Of a DNA stretch of 25,688 bases, positions 1 to 8,295 are shown one piece after another. The notes below the pieces were generated by a model. It saw nothing but the letters and a program-made list of their open reading frames with translations, was not told where the DNA came from and searched no databases. The position numbers and the translations under genes are program-made. The stretch is taken from contig CAJTWQ010000024.1 in NCBI GenBank assembly GCA_910579835.1, positions 1 to 25,688 of the forward strand, in the 5' to 3' direction. This stretch comes from an uncultured Ruminococcus sp. Lineage in GTDB: Bacteria; Bacillota; Clostridia; Oscillospirales; Ruminococcaceae. Position 1 is the stretch's first letter. Every line of letters starts with the position of its first letter.

Positions 1-689
1 GTAGTCGCATCAAGTACGAGCAGAACCTCGCGGGAGCAATCCCCTGCCTTATTGTCGATTATCCTGTTGATCTTCGCCAGCTCATCCATAAGATTTTTCT
101 TATTGTGAAGACGTCCGGCAGTGTCAATTATAACAACGTCACAGTTTCTCGCCTTAGCAGCTTCAAGAGCGTCATAAACAACCGCTCCAGGATCAGAGCC
201 TTCGGCATGCTTAACAATTTCAACGCCGGCACGCTCCGTCCATACCTCAAGCTGATCTATAGCGGCGGCACGGAAAGTATCCGCAGCTGCAACAAGAACC
301 TTTTTCTTTTCCTTTTTGAACTGATAGCAAAGCTTTCCTATCGTTGTAGTCTTGCCCGCACCGTTCACGCCTATAACCATGATAACTGCCGGAGACTGAG
401 TAAGATCAAGACCTGTATCGTCTCCCATGATCTCGCCTATAACCTCCTGGATAAGCTCCATAATATCATTAGGATCGGTAATGCCGCGCTCCTTGATTTT
501 TTTCCGCAGGCTTTCGCAAATCTCCACCGACGTTTCTACGCCGATGTCGCTCATAATCATAGCCTCCTCAAGCTCCTCAAAAAGCTCCTCGTCAATCTTA
601 GTAAAAGAGTTGAAAATCCTTTTCAGTCTGCCAAGAAAGCTGTCCTTGGTCTTTTTAAGACCAGCTGCGATTTTTGCAATAATTCCCAT
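1..689 (-). CDS. ftsY: FtsY, signal recognition particle receptor GTPase (C-terminus cut by window edge)
   Basis: FtsY docks SRP-bound ribosomes at the membrane and hydrolyses GTP together with Ffh. The visible 229 residues hold a short helical N domain (about 1-90), the G1 P-loop GVNGAGKTTT near 107-116, the AADTFRAAA motif near 135-143 and DTAGRL near 189-194. The window ends inside the LLVLDAT motif, so roughly the last 80-100 residues are missing. There is no long acidic A domain, as is usual in Firmicutes. The ATG at 689 is preceded by GGAAG at 5-nt spacing; an in-frame ATG at 701 lacks a comparable site. It lies 38 nt downstream of smc as the last visible gene of the operon. The smc-ftsY pairing is common in Firmicutes. 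Identity is very secure. Confidence 0.97.
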   Translation of the reverse strand, partial: MGIIAKIAAGLKKTKDSFLGRLKRIFNSFTKIDEELFEELEEAMIMSDIGVETSVEICESLRKKIKERGITDPNDIMELIQEVIGEIMGDDTGLDLTQSPAVIMVIGVNGAGKTTTIGKLCYQFKKEKKKVLVAAADTFRAAAIDQLEVWTERAGVEIVKHAEGSDPGAVVYDALEAAKARNCDVVIIDTAGRLHNKKNLMDELAKINRIIDNKAGDCSREVLLVLDAT

Positions 690-727
690 AATTACTTCCA
701 TTCTGCCGCATAATACGGTCTTGTATT

Positions 728-3700
728 CTATTCTATAGACGCTGTATCGTCCTGAAAATCAACCTGTTCCATTTTCAGGAGCTTTGAAATACCGTCTTCC
801 TGCATAGTTACGCCGTAGAGAACGTTGGCCTCCTCCATTGCGCTTCTCCTGTGAGTTACAAGAACAAACTGCGTGGTATCGGTAAACTTTTTAAGATACT
901 GTGCGTATTTTCTTACATTTACTTCATCAAGAGCGGCGTCAATTTCATCAAGAATACAAAACGGCGCCGGCCGCAGACGAAGAATCGCAAAATAAATAGC
1001 AATAGCCACAAAGGACTGTTCTCCTCCGGAAAGAGAAATCAAATTCTTGATAACCTTTCCGGGCGGCGCCACGCTGATCTCTATACCAGATTCGAGGACG
1101 TTTTCAGGATCGGTAAGAATAAGCTCCGCCTTTCCGCCGCCGAAAAGCTCCTTAAATATCTCTTTGAAGTTTGAATTTATTATCACAAAGCTTTCGGAGA
1201 ATATCCGGCACATTTCCTCCGTCAGTCCGCTGATGATTTTTTCAAGCTCCGACTTTGATTTCTGTACATCAGCAATCTGAGCCGACATAAACCGATACCG
1301 TTCTGAAATTTCCTTATACTCCTCAATTGCGCCTACATTGACGTTTCCAAGAGCACGAATTTTGTTTTTTATCTCGGCAAGCTCTCTCTGAGCCGTTGCA
1401 GAATCCTCTATTTTTTCAGCAAGCAGCACGGCCTCGGAACGTGTCAGTTCATATACTTCCAAAAGCTGCTTTATAATATAATCGTTGTCCCGGCATACCG
1501 CCTCACGCCGTTCTTCAAGCCTGGTTATCTCACCGGAAAGCTTTTCTTTTGCCTCGTTAAACTGTTTCAGTCCCTTAGTCATCTCGTTTACAAGACGATT
1601 CTGCTCCGAATGCATTTCTTGGAACTGTTTTATCTGCTCCAGGTATGACGCCGTGTTGTCTTTAAAACCGGCAAGCTGCGATTTCAGCCTTTCAATATCT
1701 ATCTGCTTATGAGATATAATATCGTTCTGGCGGCTTATCTCATTTTCCAGTTTCCTGCCGTCTCTGCTGAGAGCTTCAAGATCTTCTGCAAAACGTTCCG
1801 CTTCAGATTCATGATTTATGATCGTTCCGGACAGCTCAACGCCCCTCATTTTCAGCTGGGACAGCTTTTCGGAAAGCTCTCCCCGTTTCAGACGAAGTTT
1901 TTCCCGGACGCCCTGTCCCTCCGCCAGCTTTTTCTCTGCCAGATGTATTTTATTCTCTGTTTCCAGCAATGACATTTTGGCGGCATCAATACTCTTTTCA
2001 CAGGCAGCTATTTTCTGACGTGTGTCCTCTGCCAGCTTTTCAGCATTATCAGACTGCGCCCTTGTCTGCTCGATTAATGAATTCAGACTGGTAATTTCAG
2101 CCCCTATGCGAACAGCTTCATTTTCGTTGCGCACAAGTTCCTCCCTGGCCGCTTCTAAATCATATCTGCGCTTCTCCGATTCGGCGCGAAGCTTCTCCGC
2201 CTTTTCACGGAGACTGTCACGCTGTTTAGTAAGTATTTCTATCTCAGCATCAAGAGTATCAAGCTCATTTTTTCGTGTAATAATACCTCCTGATCTCTGT
2301 GCCGAACCTCCCGTAAATGATCCTCCGGCATTTATCACCTGACCGTCAAGAGTAACAATTCTGAACCGATAGCCAAATTTTTTGGCTATAACTGTTGCCG
2401 AATCAATATCCTCCGCCACAGCGATCCTTCCCAGAAGGGAATTGATTATACCGCTGTATTTCGGATCAAATTCGACTATGCGGCTGGCAGCACTTATAAA
2501 TCCGACGCAGCCATCAAGCCCCTGTTCATTTAGTTCCCTACCTTTTACAGATGTAAGAGGAAGAAATGTTGCACGTCCACCTTTCTGCTCTTTAAGGAAT
2601 CTGATACAGCGTTTTGCAATATCCTCGTTTTCCACGATTATATTCTGCATCGCGCCGCCCAGAGCCGTTTCCACAGCTACAGCATATTCAGGCTTTACGC
2701 CGATATTCTGAGCCACAGTCCCCAAAATGCCGCCTATCCTGCCTTGCCTGCCCGCTTTAAGCACCTGCTTTACGCTGCCTGCAAAACCCTCCATATTGTT
2801 TTCCAGATCTGTAAGGATCTTTTTTCTCTGCAGTCTGTCCTTCAGTTCGTAAAGACTCTTTTCAAACTCGTTTTTTGTCTGCTCAAAGCCGTCTTTCCGT
2901 GATTTATAAAGCATTTCAAGACCGCCGAGTTTATTTTTTATCTCCTGATTTTCAGCAGAATTTCTTTCTCTTTCCTTTACAGCTTCATCCAGCCTCAAAC
3001 AGTATTCTTCCAGCCTGCGACCGCAGTCTCCGCCGCTGCCGCATATTTCTTCAAGACGCAGATTTTCTTCTTTAACAGTCTTTTTCGCTGATTCTGCGGC
3101 AAAACGATATTCGCTCTGCTTTATATAAAGACTGTTAATTTCACTGCCTGTCTTGTCAACATTTTCTCCCAGACGTGAACTTTCCTCCTCGGCTCCTGCA
3201 AGTGCCTCAGCAGCATTTTTAATTTCTGCTTCAAGCTCCTGACGCAGTACATTCAGTTCGGCTTTCTTTTCCTCCGACTTCCTTTTGCCCTCCAATAAAA
3301 TCCGGCGGTTCTTTTCGGAATTTTCAATGCTTTTTCTAGCAGCTGCAATGGCGTCCTCACAATGACGAATATCATTTTCGTAAACAGCAATGCCAGATTT
3401 CATTTCCGAAGCTTCCTGCTCCTCCTCAAGCATTTTCCGTCGCAGCCCGTCAGATTTTACAGTGCTTTCCTGCATCTGTGCATAGCCTCTGCTGATCTTT
3501 TCTTCTTCACGGCGAATGTCGTTTTCGATATTCTCATACTCGTTTCTGCTGACAAGTATTTTCTCATCAAGGGATCCAAGCTTTCCTTTAAGTTCATCAA
3601 GACGATTCACCCAGACGGAAATTTCCAATTTTTTCTTATGAGCCGCCAGCTTAATGAATTTTTCCGCCTTTTCAGACTGGATCCGCAAAGGTTCCATGCG

Positions 3701-4300
3701 ACCTTCAAGCTCAGCGAGAATATCGGTAAGCCTCAACAGGTTTTCCTGCGCCGATGTAAGCCTGCGTTCCGCTTCCAGTTTTTTATAGCGAAATTTTGAA
3801 ATTCCTGCCGCCTCCTCAAAAATATCCCTACGTTCGCTGCTTTTTGCCCCTACAATTTCTGCAATGCGTCCCTGCCCGATAATAGAATATCCGTCACGGC
3901 CAAGACCTGTATCCATAAAAAGTTCGTTAATATCTCTCAGGCGGCACGCCTTTCCGTTAATCATATACTCGCTGTCTCCACTGCGGTAGAGTTTTCTTGT
4001 AACGGCGATCTCATCATCCATATCACTAATAGTCTTATCTGAATTGTCAATATTCAAAGTGACTGCGGCAAAGCCCATAGGCTTTCTTGCAACAGTACCG
4101 GAAAAAATAACGTCCTCCATCTTGTTGCCTCTCAGCGTCTTTGTGGACTGTTCTCCGAGAACCCATCTCACCGAGTCTCCAATATTACTTTTTCCGCTGC
4201 CGTTGGGCCCTACTACTGCCGTAAGTCCCTTGTCAAAAGTCAGGCTTATCTTGTCCGGAAATGACTTAAACCCCTGTATTTCCAGTGATTTCAGATACAT
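728..4300 (-). CDS. smc: Smc, chromosome condensation/segregation ATPase
   Basis: Structural maintenance of chromosomes protein, the ATPase core of bacterial condensin with ScpA and ScpB. With the start at 4300 it is 1190 aa, the normal length. The Walker A GPNGSGKS is at 31-38 and a Q-loop GYSIIGQGRIAEI lies near 140-150. Long coiled coils flank a hinge at about 515-680 that ends in a GGSFTGG stretch. The C-terminal head has the signature LSGGEQS near 1088 and Walker B FCILDEID near 1110. The frame is open 22 codons further upstream, but MYLKSLEIQGFKSFPDK is the family's normal N-terminus and the ATG at 4300 has a GGGGGTGAG ribosome site. The start overlaps the 3' end of the radical SAM gene by 35 nt, suggesting translational coupling. 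Most Smc signatures read SGGER; here it is SGGEQ. Confidence 0.98.
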   Translation of the reverse strand: MYLKSLEIQGFKSFPDKISLTFDKGLTAVVGPNGSGKSNIGDSVRWVLGEQSTKTLRGNKMEDVIFSGTVARKPMGFAAVTLNIDNSDKTISDMDDEIAVTRKLYRSGDSEYMINGKACRLRDINELFMDTGLGRDGYSIIGQGRIAEIVGAKSSERRDIFEEAAGISKFRYKKLEAERRLTSAQENLLRLTDILAELEGRMEPLRIQSEKAEKFIKLAAHKKKLEISVWVNRLDELKGKLGSLDEKILVSRNEYENIENDIRREEEKISRGYAQMQESTVKSDGLRRKMLEEEQEASEMKSGIAVYENDIRHCEDAIAAARKSIENSEKNRRILLEGKRKSEEKKAELNVLRQELEAEIKNAAEALAGAEEESSRLGENVDKTGSEINSLYIKQSEYRFAAESAKKTVKEENLRLEEICGSGGDCGRRLEEYCLRLDEAVKERERNSAENQEIKNKLGGLEMLYKSRKDGFEQTKNEFEKSLYELKDRLQRKKILTDLENNMEGFAGSVKQVLKAGRQGRIGGILGTVAQNIGVKPEYAVAVETALGGAMQNIIVENEDIAKRCIRFLKEQKGGRATFLPLTSVKGRELNEQGLDGCVGFISAASRIVEFDPKYSGIINSLLGRIAVAEDIDSATVIAKKFGYRFRIVTLDGQVINAGGSFTGGSAQRSGGIITRKNELDTLDAEIEILTKQRDSLREKAEKLRAESEKRRYDLEAAREELVRNENEAVRIGAEITSLNSLIEQTRAQSDNAEKLAEDTRQKIAACEKSIDAAKMSLLETENKIHLAEKKLAEGQGVREKLRLKRGELSEKLSQLKMRGVELSGTIINHESEAERFAEDLEALSRDGRKLENEISRQNDIISHKQIDIERLKSQLAGFKDNTASYLEQIKQFQEMHSEQNRLVNEMTKGLKQFNEAKEKLSGEITRLEERREAVCRDNDYIIKQLLEVYELTRSEAVLLAEKIEDSATAQRELAEIKNKIRALGNVNVGAIEEYKEISERYRFMSAQIADVQKSKSELEKIISGLTEEMCRIFSESFVIINSNFKEIFKELFGGGKAELILTDPENVLESGIEISVAPPGKVIKNLISLSGGEQSFVAIAIYFAILRLRPAPFCILDEIDAALDEVNVRKYAQYLKKFTDTTQFVLVTHRRSAMEEANVLYGVTMQEDGISKLLKMEQVDFQDDTASIE

Positions 4301-5306
4301 TTTTCTCACCCCCAAATCTGACTTCATATATTGGTACATCACTGCTTCCGATAATTTCAGCATCAATCCCGCATTCTTTAAAATATCTAATATTAGCTCT
4401 TTTCTGCCCTATAGCCTTGCTTACGCATTTATCATTAACCTCAAATACAGCCGTTCCGCCATGCACCGAGTGTTCCTTTGTCAGTATATTCATAATTGAT
4501 TCACGGTAAATATACATTTCGCAAAGCTCTCTGAATGCCGGATGATAATATCCTGCAAGCATATCCATTTCAACAAATTCCGAAGCATGAAGCCCGCACT
4601 TAATGACGCTGATGCCGTGCTCCTCAAAAAGCATAAGCAATCTGCCGCAGAACTGCGCCATTTCATCAAGAGGAACCATGTCATATAGACCCTGTTCAAA
4701 GAGCTTCCCAAGTCCCGTTCCTTTAAGAACGACAACAGGGTAAATTCTGACTGTATCAGGATGCAGAGCAGTAATTCGCAGCGCCGTATCCATATCCTTA
4801 ATAAGGCTGCTGCCGTATAATCCCGTCATCATCTGCAAACCAAGCTCAAAGCTGTATTCACGGATAAGACCGCAGGCTGCTTCAACATCAGCCGCCGAAT
4901 GACCTCTCTCGTTTGCTTTAAGAACATCATCGTCAAGGGACTGAGCTCCAAGCTCGATCGACGTAACGCCAAAATCTTTCAGCAGTGATAAGCTCTCTCT
5001 GTCAATGCAGTCGGGACGTGTGGAAACACGGATCCCACGGAATTTTCCATCCCCTATAAACGGATGTGCCGCTTCAAGCAGCTCTGTCATATAGGAATGC
5101 GGAATTGCCGTAAAGCTGCCGCCGAAGAAAGCGATCTCCGTGTTTTCCGGAGATACGGAATTTTTAAGCGCATTTGCGCATATCTCTCCTACTTCGTTCC
5201 CGGACGGAGCATGCTGCGCGCCGCTTATCGTCCGCTGATCGCAGAAGCTGCACCGGTGAGGACATCCGATATGCGGAATAAAAATCGAAATGTTACTGTG
5301 TTTCAT
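4266..5306 (-). CDS. Radical SAM protein, Elp3-like subfamily, with KH-like C-terminal tail
   Basis: A 346-aa radical SAM enzyme. The N-terminal cluster motif is C15-x3-C19-x2-C22 (GCPHRCSFCDQ), which binds a 4Fe-4S cluster and cleaves S-adenosylmethionine. The following barrel contains GGSFTA and the RVSTRPDCID stretch typical of Elp3/YhcC-type proteins. There is no GNAT acetyltransferase domain as in true Elp3. The C-terminus contains FEVNDKCVSKAIGQKRANIRY (about 288-308), whose GQKR turn resembles the GxxG loop of KH RNA-binding domains. It overlaps rnc by 14 nt and smc by 35 nt; the rnc-radical SAM-smc order recurs in Clostridia. The substrate is not known to me. An RNA (possibly tRNA) target is an inference from the KH-like tail and RNA-processing neighbours. 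Confidence 0.88.
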   Translation of the reverse strand: MKHSNISIFIPHIGCPHRCSFCDQRTISGAQHAPSGNEVGEICANALKNSVSPENTEIAFFGGSFTAIPHSYMTELLEAAHPFIGDGKFRGIRVSTRPDCIDRESLSLLKDFGVTSIELGAQSLDDDVLKANERGHSAADVEAACGLIREYSFELGLQMMTGLYGSSLIKDMDTALRITALHPDTVRIYPVVVLKGTGLGKLFEQGLYDMVPLDEMAQFCGRLLMLFEEHGISVIKCGLHASEFVEMDMLAGYYHPAFRELCEMYIYRESIMNILTKEHSVHGGTAVFEVNDKCVSKAIGQKRANIRYFKECGIDAEIIGSSDVPIYEVRFGGEKNVSEITGNTGV

Positions 5307-5991
5307 ATCCCATAAGCTCCAGCGCTTCCTTTGCTGCCAGCTGTTCAGCCTCCTTTTTGCTTCGTCCGCCGCCTTTGCCTATCACCTGAGAATTGAGACA
5401 TACCTCCACCACAAAACGCTTATCATGATCAGGGCCCTCCTCGCTGATAAGAACATATTCCACCTTTTCTTCGGGGTTTTTCTGCACTATCTCCTGAAGA
5501 ACCGTCTTAAAGTCGCTGAACGCCGGGCGTCCTGCATGGTGAATATCCTCCGGCATGAATCTTAGAATATGCTTTGAAGCCGCCTGCATGCCACCGTCAA
5601 GATAAATTGCTGCAATTACCGCCTCAAAGGCGTCTGCAAGGATAGAAGGACGCTGACGTCCCCCTGTGTTTTCTTCTCCTTTTCCAAGAAGAAGAAAATC
5701 TCCGAGACAAATACTCTTTGCAAAAATATGAAGAGATTTCTCACAGACAAGGGACGCCCTTATTTTCGTAAGCTGTCCCTCTGCCACGTTGAGATTCTTA
5801 TACAAAAAATCCGAAACCACAATAGACAAAACACTATCACCGAGAAATTCCAGACGTTCGTTGCTGCCGCCGGGAATCTTTCTCTCATTTGCATAGGAGG
5901 AATGAGTAAGCGCCTGTCTGATAAATCTTTTATTGTTAAAGGTATATCCTATTATTTCCTCAAATTTTGCAATATTATCCATTATTATCAT
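5293..5991 (-). CDS. rnc: Ribonuclease III
   Basis: Endoribonuclease that cuts double-stranded RNA, including rRNA precursors. The 232-aa product has the signature NERLEFLGDSVL, with metal-binding E48 and D52, and a second acidic cluster in ADAFEAVIAAIYLDGG near 118-133. A C-terminal double-stranded RNA-binding domain runs from about 157 to 228 (GKGGGRSKKEAEQLAAKEAL). The ATG at 5991 overlaps the plsX stop as ATGA. A second in-frame ATG at 5982 (MDNIAKFEE) has an AAAGGA site about 9 nt upstream and may be the real start, which would remove three residues. The 3' end overlaps the radical SAM gene by 14 nt. Confidence 0.97.
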   Translation of the reverse strand: MIIMDNIAKFEEIIGYTFNNKRFIRQALTHSSYANERKIPGGSNERLEFLGDSVLSIVVSDFLYKNLNVAEGQLTKIRASLVCEKSLHIFAKSICLGDFLLLGKGEENTGGRQRPSILADAFEAVIAAIYLDGGMQAASKHILRFMPEDIHHAGRPAFSDFKTVLQEIVQKNPEEKVEYVLISEEGPDHDKRFVVEVCLNSQVIGKGGGRSKKEAEQLAAKEALELMGYETQ

Positions 5992-6983
5992 TCCTTTCCG
6001 GATGCTGCGGCAATATATCCCTCAATTTCCCCAACAACATTTGCTTCAGCACATTCTTTCGCCTGGCGCACGGCATTGAAAAAAGCAGTTGCGTCAGAGC
6101 TTCCATGAGCTTTTATAACAGGCTTTTTTACCCCTAACAGGGCCGATCCGCCAACCTGCTTATAATCCATTTGACGGCGCAGAGCATTAATTTTTCCAAG
6201 AGAAAATATTGTGCCTGCCAAACCTATTCCTGAAAAAATCCATTTAATCTTATGGCTGAAAAACGAGCCCATACCCTCATAAAGCTTTAAAGCTACATTT
6301 CCGGTAAATCCGTCGGTAACGACAACCTGAACCTCGCCTTTCGGCATATCTCTTGCCTCGATATTTCCGACGAAATTCAGTCCAGATTCTTTAAGCAGCC
6401 TGTACGCCTCCGTTTCCAGTTCTCTGCCTTTAGTCTCCTCTGCGCCAATATTAAGAAGCGCCACTCTTGGCTTATCCACGCCCATGACCTTTTCCATATA
6501 TGCGCTTCCCATAACCGCAAACTGAACAAGCATTTCCGGACGGCATTCGGTATTTGCTCCTGCATCGGTCAGAATAAATCCGCCCTTATCTGCGGGAAGC
6601 ACCGGAGACGGAGCAATCCGCTTTATACCCCTTATGCGCTTGACGATAAAAGTCGCTCCCATTACAAGCGCCCCCGTACTGCCGGCGGAAACAAAGGCAT
6701 CTCCCTTTCCCTCAGCAAGAAGCTTCAGTCCAAGCCCCATTGAGGTGTTTTTCTTTGATTTAACGATCTCGTTAGGTTCGTCGTGTATATCAAAAATTTC
6801 ATCGGTATGAGAAATTTTTATTCCATCAAGTCTGATACCATTATCAGACGCGCACTTTTTTATTAAACTCTCGCTTCCGGTGAGAATTATATTTACTTTC
6901 AGCTTAGAAACGGCTCTTGCGCAGCCCTTTAAGACCTCAAGAGGAGCGTTGTCTCCGCCGAAAGCGTCAACGATTACTGTCAT
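5988..6983 (-). CDS. plsX: PlsX, phosphate acyltransferase
   Basis: PlsX converts acyl-ACP and phosphate to acyl-phosphate, which PlsY uses to acylate glycerol-3-phosphate in phosphatidic acid synthesis. The 331-aa product begins MTVIVDAFGGDNAP and carries SAGSTGALV and VVTDGFTGNVALK, all family hallmarks, and is full length. It overlaps the trmFO 3' end by 17 nt and rnc by 4 nt. In many bacteria acpP sits between plsX and rnc; here the two genes overlap directly, so acyl carrier protein must be encoded elsewhere. Confidence 0.97.
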   Translation of the reverse strand: MTVIVDAFGGDNAPLEVLKGCARAVSKLKVNIILTGSESLIKKCASDNGIRLDGIKISHTDEIFDIHDEPNEIVKSKKNTSMGLGLKLLAEGKGDAFVSAGSTGALVMGATFIVKRIRGIKRIAPSPVLPADKGGFILTDAGANTECRPEMLVQFAVMGSAYMEKVMGVDKPRVALLNIGAEETKGRELETEAYRLLKESGLNFVGNIEARDMPKGEVQVVVTDGFTGNVALKLYEGMGSFFSHKIKWIFSGIGLAGTIFSLGKINALRRQMDYKQVGGSALLGVKKPVIKAHGSSDATAFFNAVRQAKECAEANVVGEIEGYIAAASGKE

Positions 6984-8295
6984 ATCCTGCTCTCTCCATT
7001 TCTTTCTTTAATGATTCAATCGCACGGCACGCATATGCACCGTACTTTTCTTTTTTATCCTTTATTTTTATGCCTATATCGGGCAGGATTCCCATATTCG
7101 CACCCATAGGCTGAAACTTTCCGCTGTTGTACGGATCACTGACATATGCACTCAACGCTCCCGTCATGGTATCCAAAGGAAGCCGAAGCGGTTCAAGACC
7201 TTTTATTTTTCTTGCAACAGCAATACCTGCAATAATTCCGCTGGCTGCCGATTCCATATATCCTTCGACACCTGTCAGCTGTCCTGCAAAATATATATCC
7301 GGTCTGTTCCTCATGGAAAAATCACTGTTCAGAAGCTCCGGACTGTTGATAAACGTATTTCTGTGCATAACTCCGTACCGCATAAACTCTGCGTTTTCCA
7401 ATCCCGGAATCATAGAGAAAACACGCTTCTGTTCCCCGAACTTCAGATTTGTCTGAAAACCAACGAGATTGAACAGCGTACCCTCACGATTCTCTCTGCG
7501 CAGCTGAACAACCGCATACGGGCGTTTCCCCGTTCTGACATCTGTTATGCCCACAGGCTTCATAGGTCCGAAGCGCATAGTATCAACACCCCGGCGTGCC
7601 AATTCCTCAATAGGCATACATCCCTCATAAACGCTGAACGGATGCGTCTCAAAATCTTTTAGCTGCACTTTTTCAGCAGAAAGAAGAGCTTCGTAAAAGG
7701 CAAGATATTCATTTTTCTCCATTGGACAGTTTATATAATCGGCATCTCCACGGTCATATCTGGATGCAAAGAAAACGCGATCACAGTCAAGACTTTCATA
7801 AGTAACTATCGGTGCAGCAGCATCATAAAAACTCAGTCCCTCACCGCAAAGATCTCTGATAACATCAGCCATAGCCCCAGAAGTAAGAGGACCTGTCGCA
7901 ATAATACATATCCCCCCCGGAAGCTCCGTGACCTCCCTGCCGATAACCTCTATATTTGGATGGCTTTTAATTTTATCCGTTACGCTGTCGGAAAACCTTT
8001 CCCTATCAACAGCAAGCGCTCCTCCGGCTTCTACGGAGTTTTCCTTTGCACAAGGCACTGTCAGGGAACCAAGCAGTTCCATTTCGCATTTAAGCAGTCC
8101 GGCTGCCGATTCCAGCCTTGCGGCCTTTAAAGAATTGGAACAGACAAGTTCCGCAAAACCTCTGTATTTATGAGCAGGCGAATACTTTTCAGGCTTCATC
8201 TCATAAAGACGCACTTTTATTCCTGTCTGCGCCAACTGCCATGCCGCCTCGCAGCCTGCAAGACCCGCTCCTATAACATTTACGATTTCTGTCAT
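6967..8295 (-). CDS. trmFO: TrmFO, folate/FAD-dependent tRNA (uracil-54-C5)-methyltransferase
   Basis: Makes ribothymidine at position 54 of the tRNA T-loop, using methylenetetrahydrofolate as the carbon donor and FAD as the reductant carrier. The 442-aa product starts with the Rossmann FAD motif VIGAGLAGCEAAW (G9-G14) and YEMKP, the TrmFO/GidA-family fingerprint. Later stretches GFAELVCSNSLKA, RFGPMKPVGI and FAGQLTGVEGYMESAASG are typical of TrmFO rather than GidA. The ATG overlaps the topA stop as ATGA. The topA-trmFO order is widespread in Firmicutes. Confidence 0.97.
   Translation of the reverse strand: MTEIVNVIGAGLAGCEAAWQLAQTGIKVRLYEMKPEKYSPAHKYRGFAELVCSNSLKAARLESAAGLLKCEMELLGSLTVPCAKENSVEAGGALAVDRERFSDSVTDKIKSHPNIEVIGREVTELPGGICIIATGPLTSGAMADVIRDLCGEGLSFYDAAAPIVTYESLDCDRVFFASRYDRGDADYINCPMEKNEYLAFYEALLSAEKVQLKDFETHPFSVYEGCMPIEELARRGVDTMRFGPMKPVGITDVRTGKRPYAVVQLRRENREGTLFNLVGFQTNLKFGEQKRVFSMIPGLENAEFMRYGVMHRNTFINSPELLNSDFSMRNRPDIYFAGQLTGVEGYMESAASGIIAGIAVARKIKGLEPLRLPLDTMTGALSAYVSDPYNSGKFQPMGANMGILPDIGIKIKDKKEKYGAYACRAIESLKKEMERAGYDSNR

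Noticed and set aside
105..713. 202-codon open frame on the plus strand over ftsY
   Set aside because: It is antisense to FtsY, whose minus-strand frame has unmistakable GTPase motifs; the plus-strand product has no family features.
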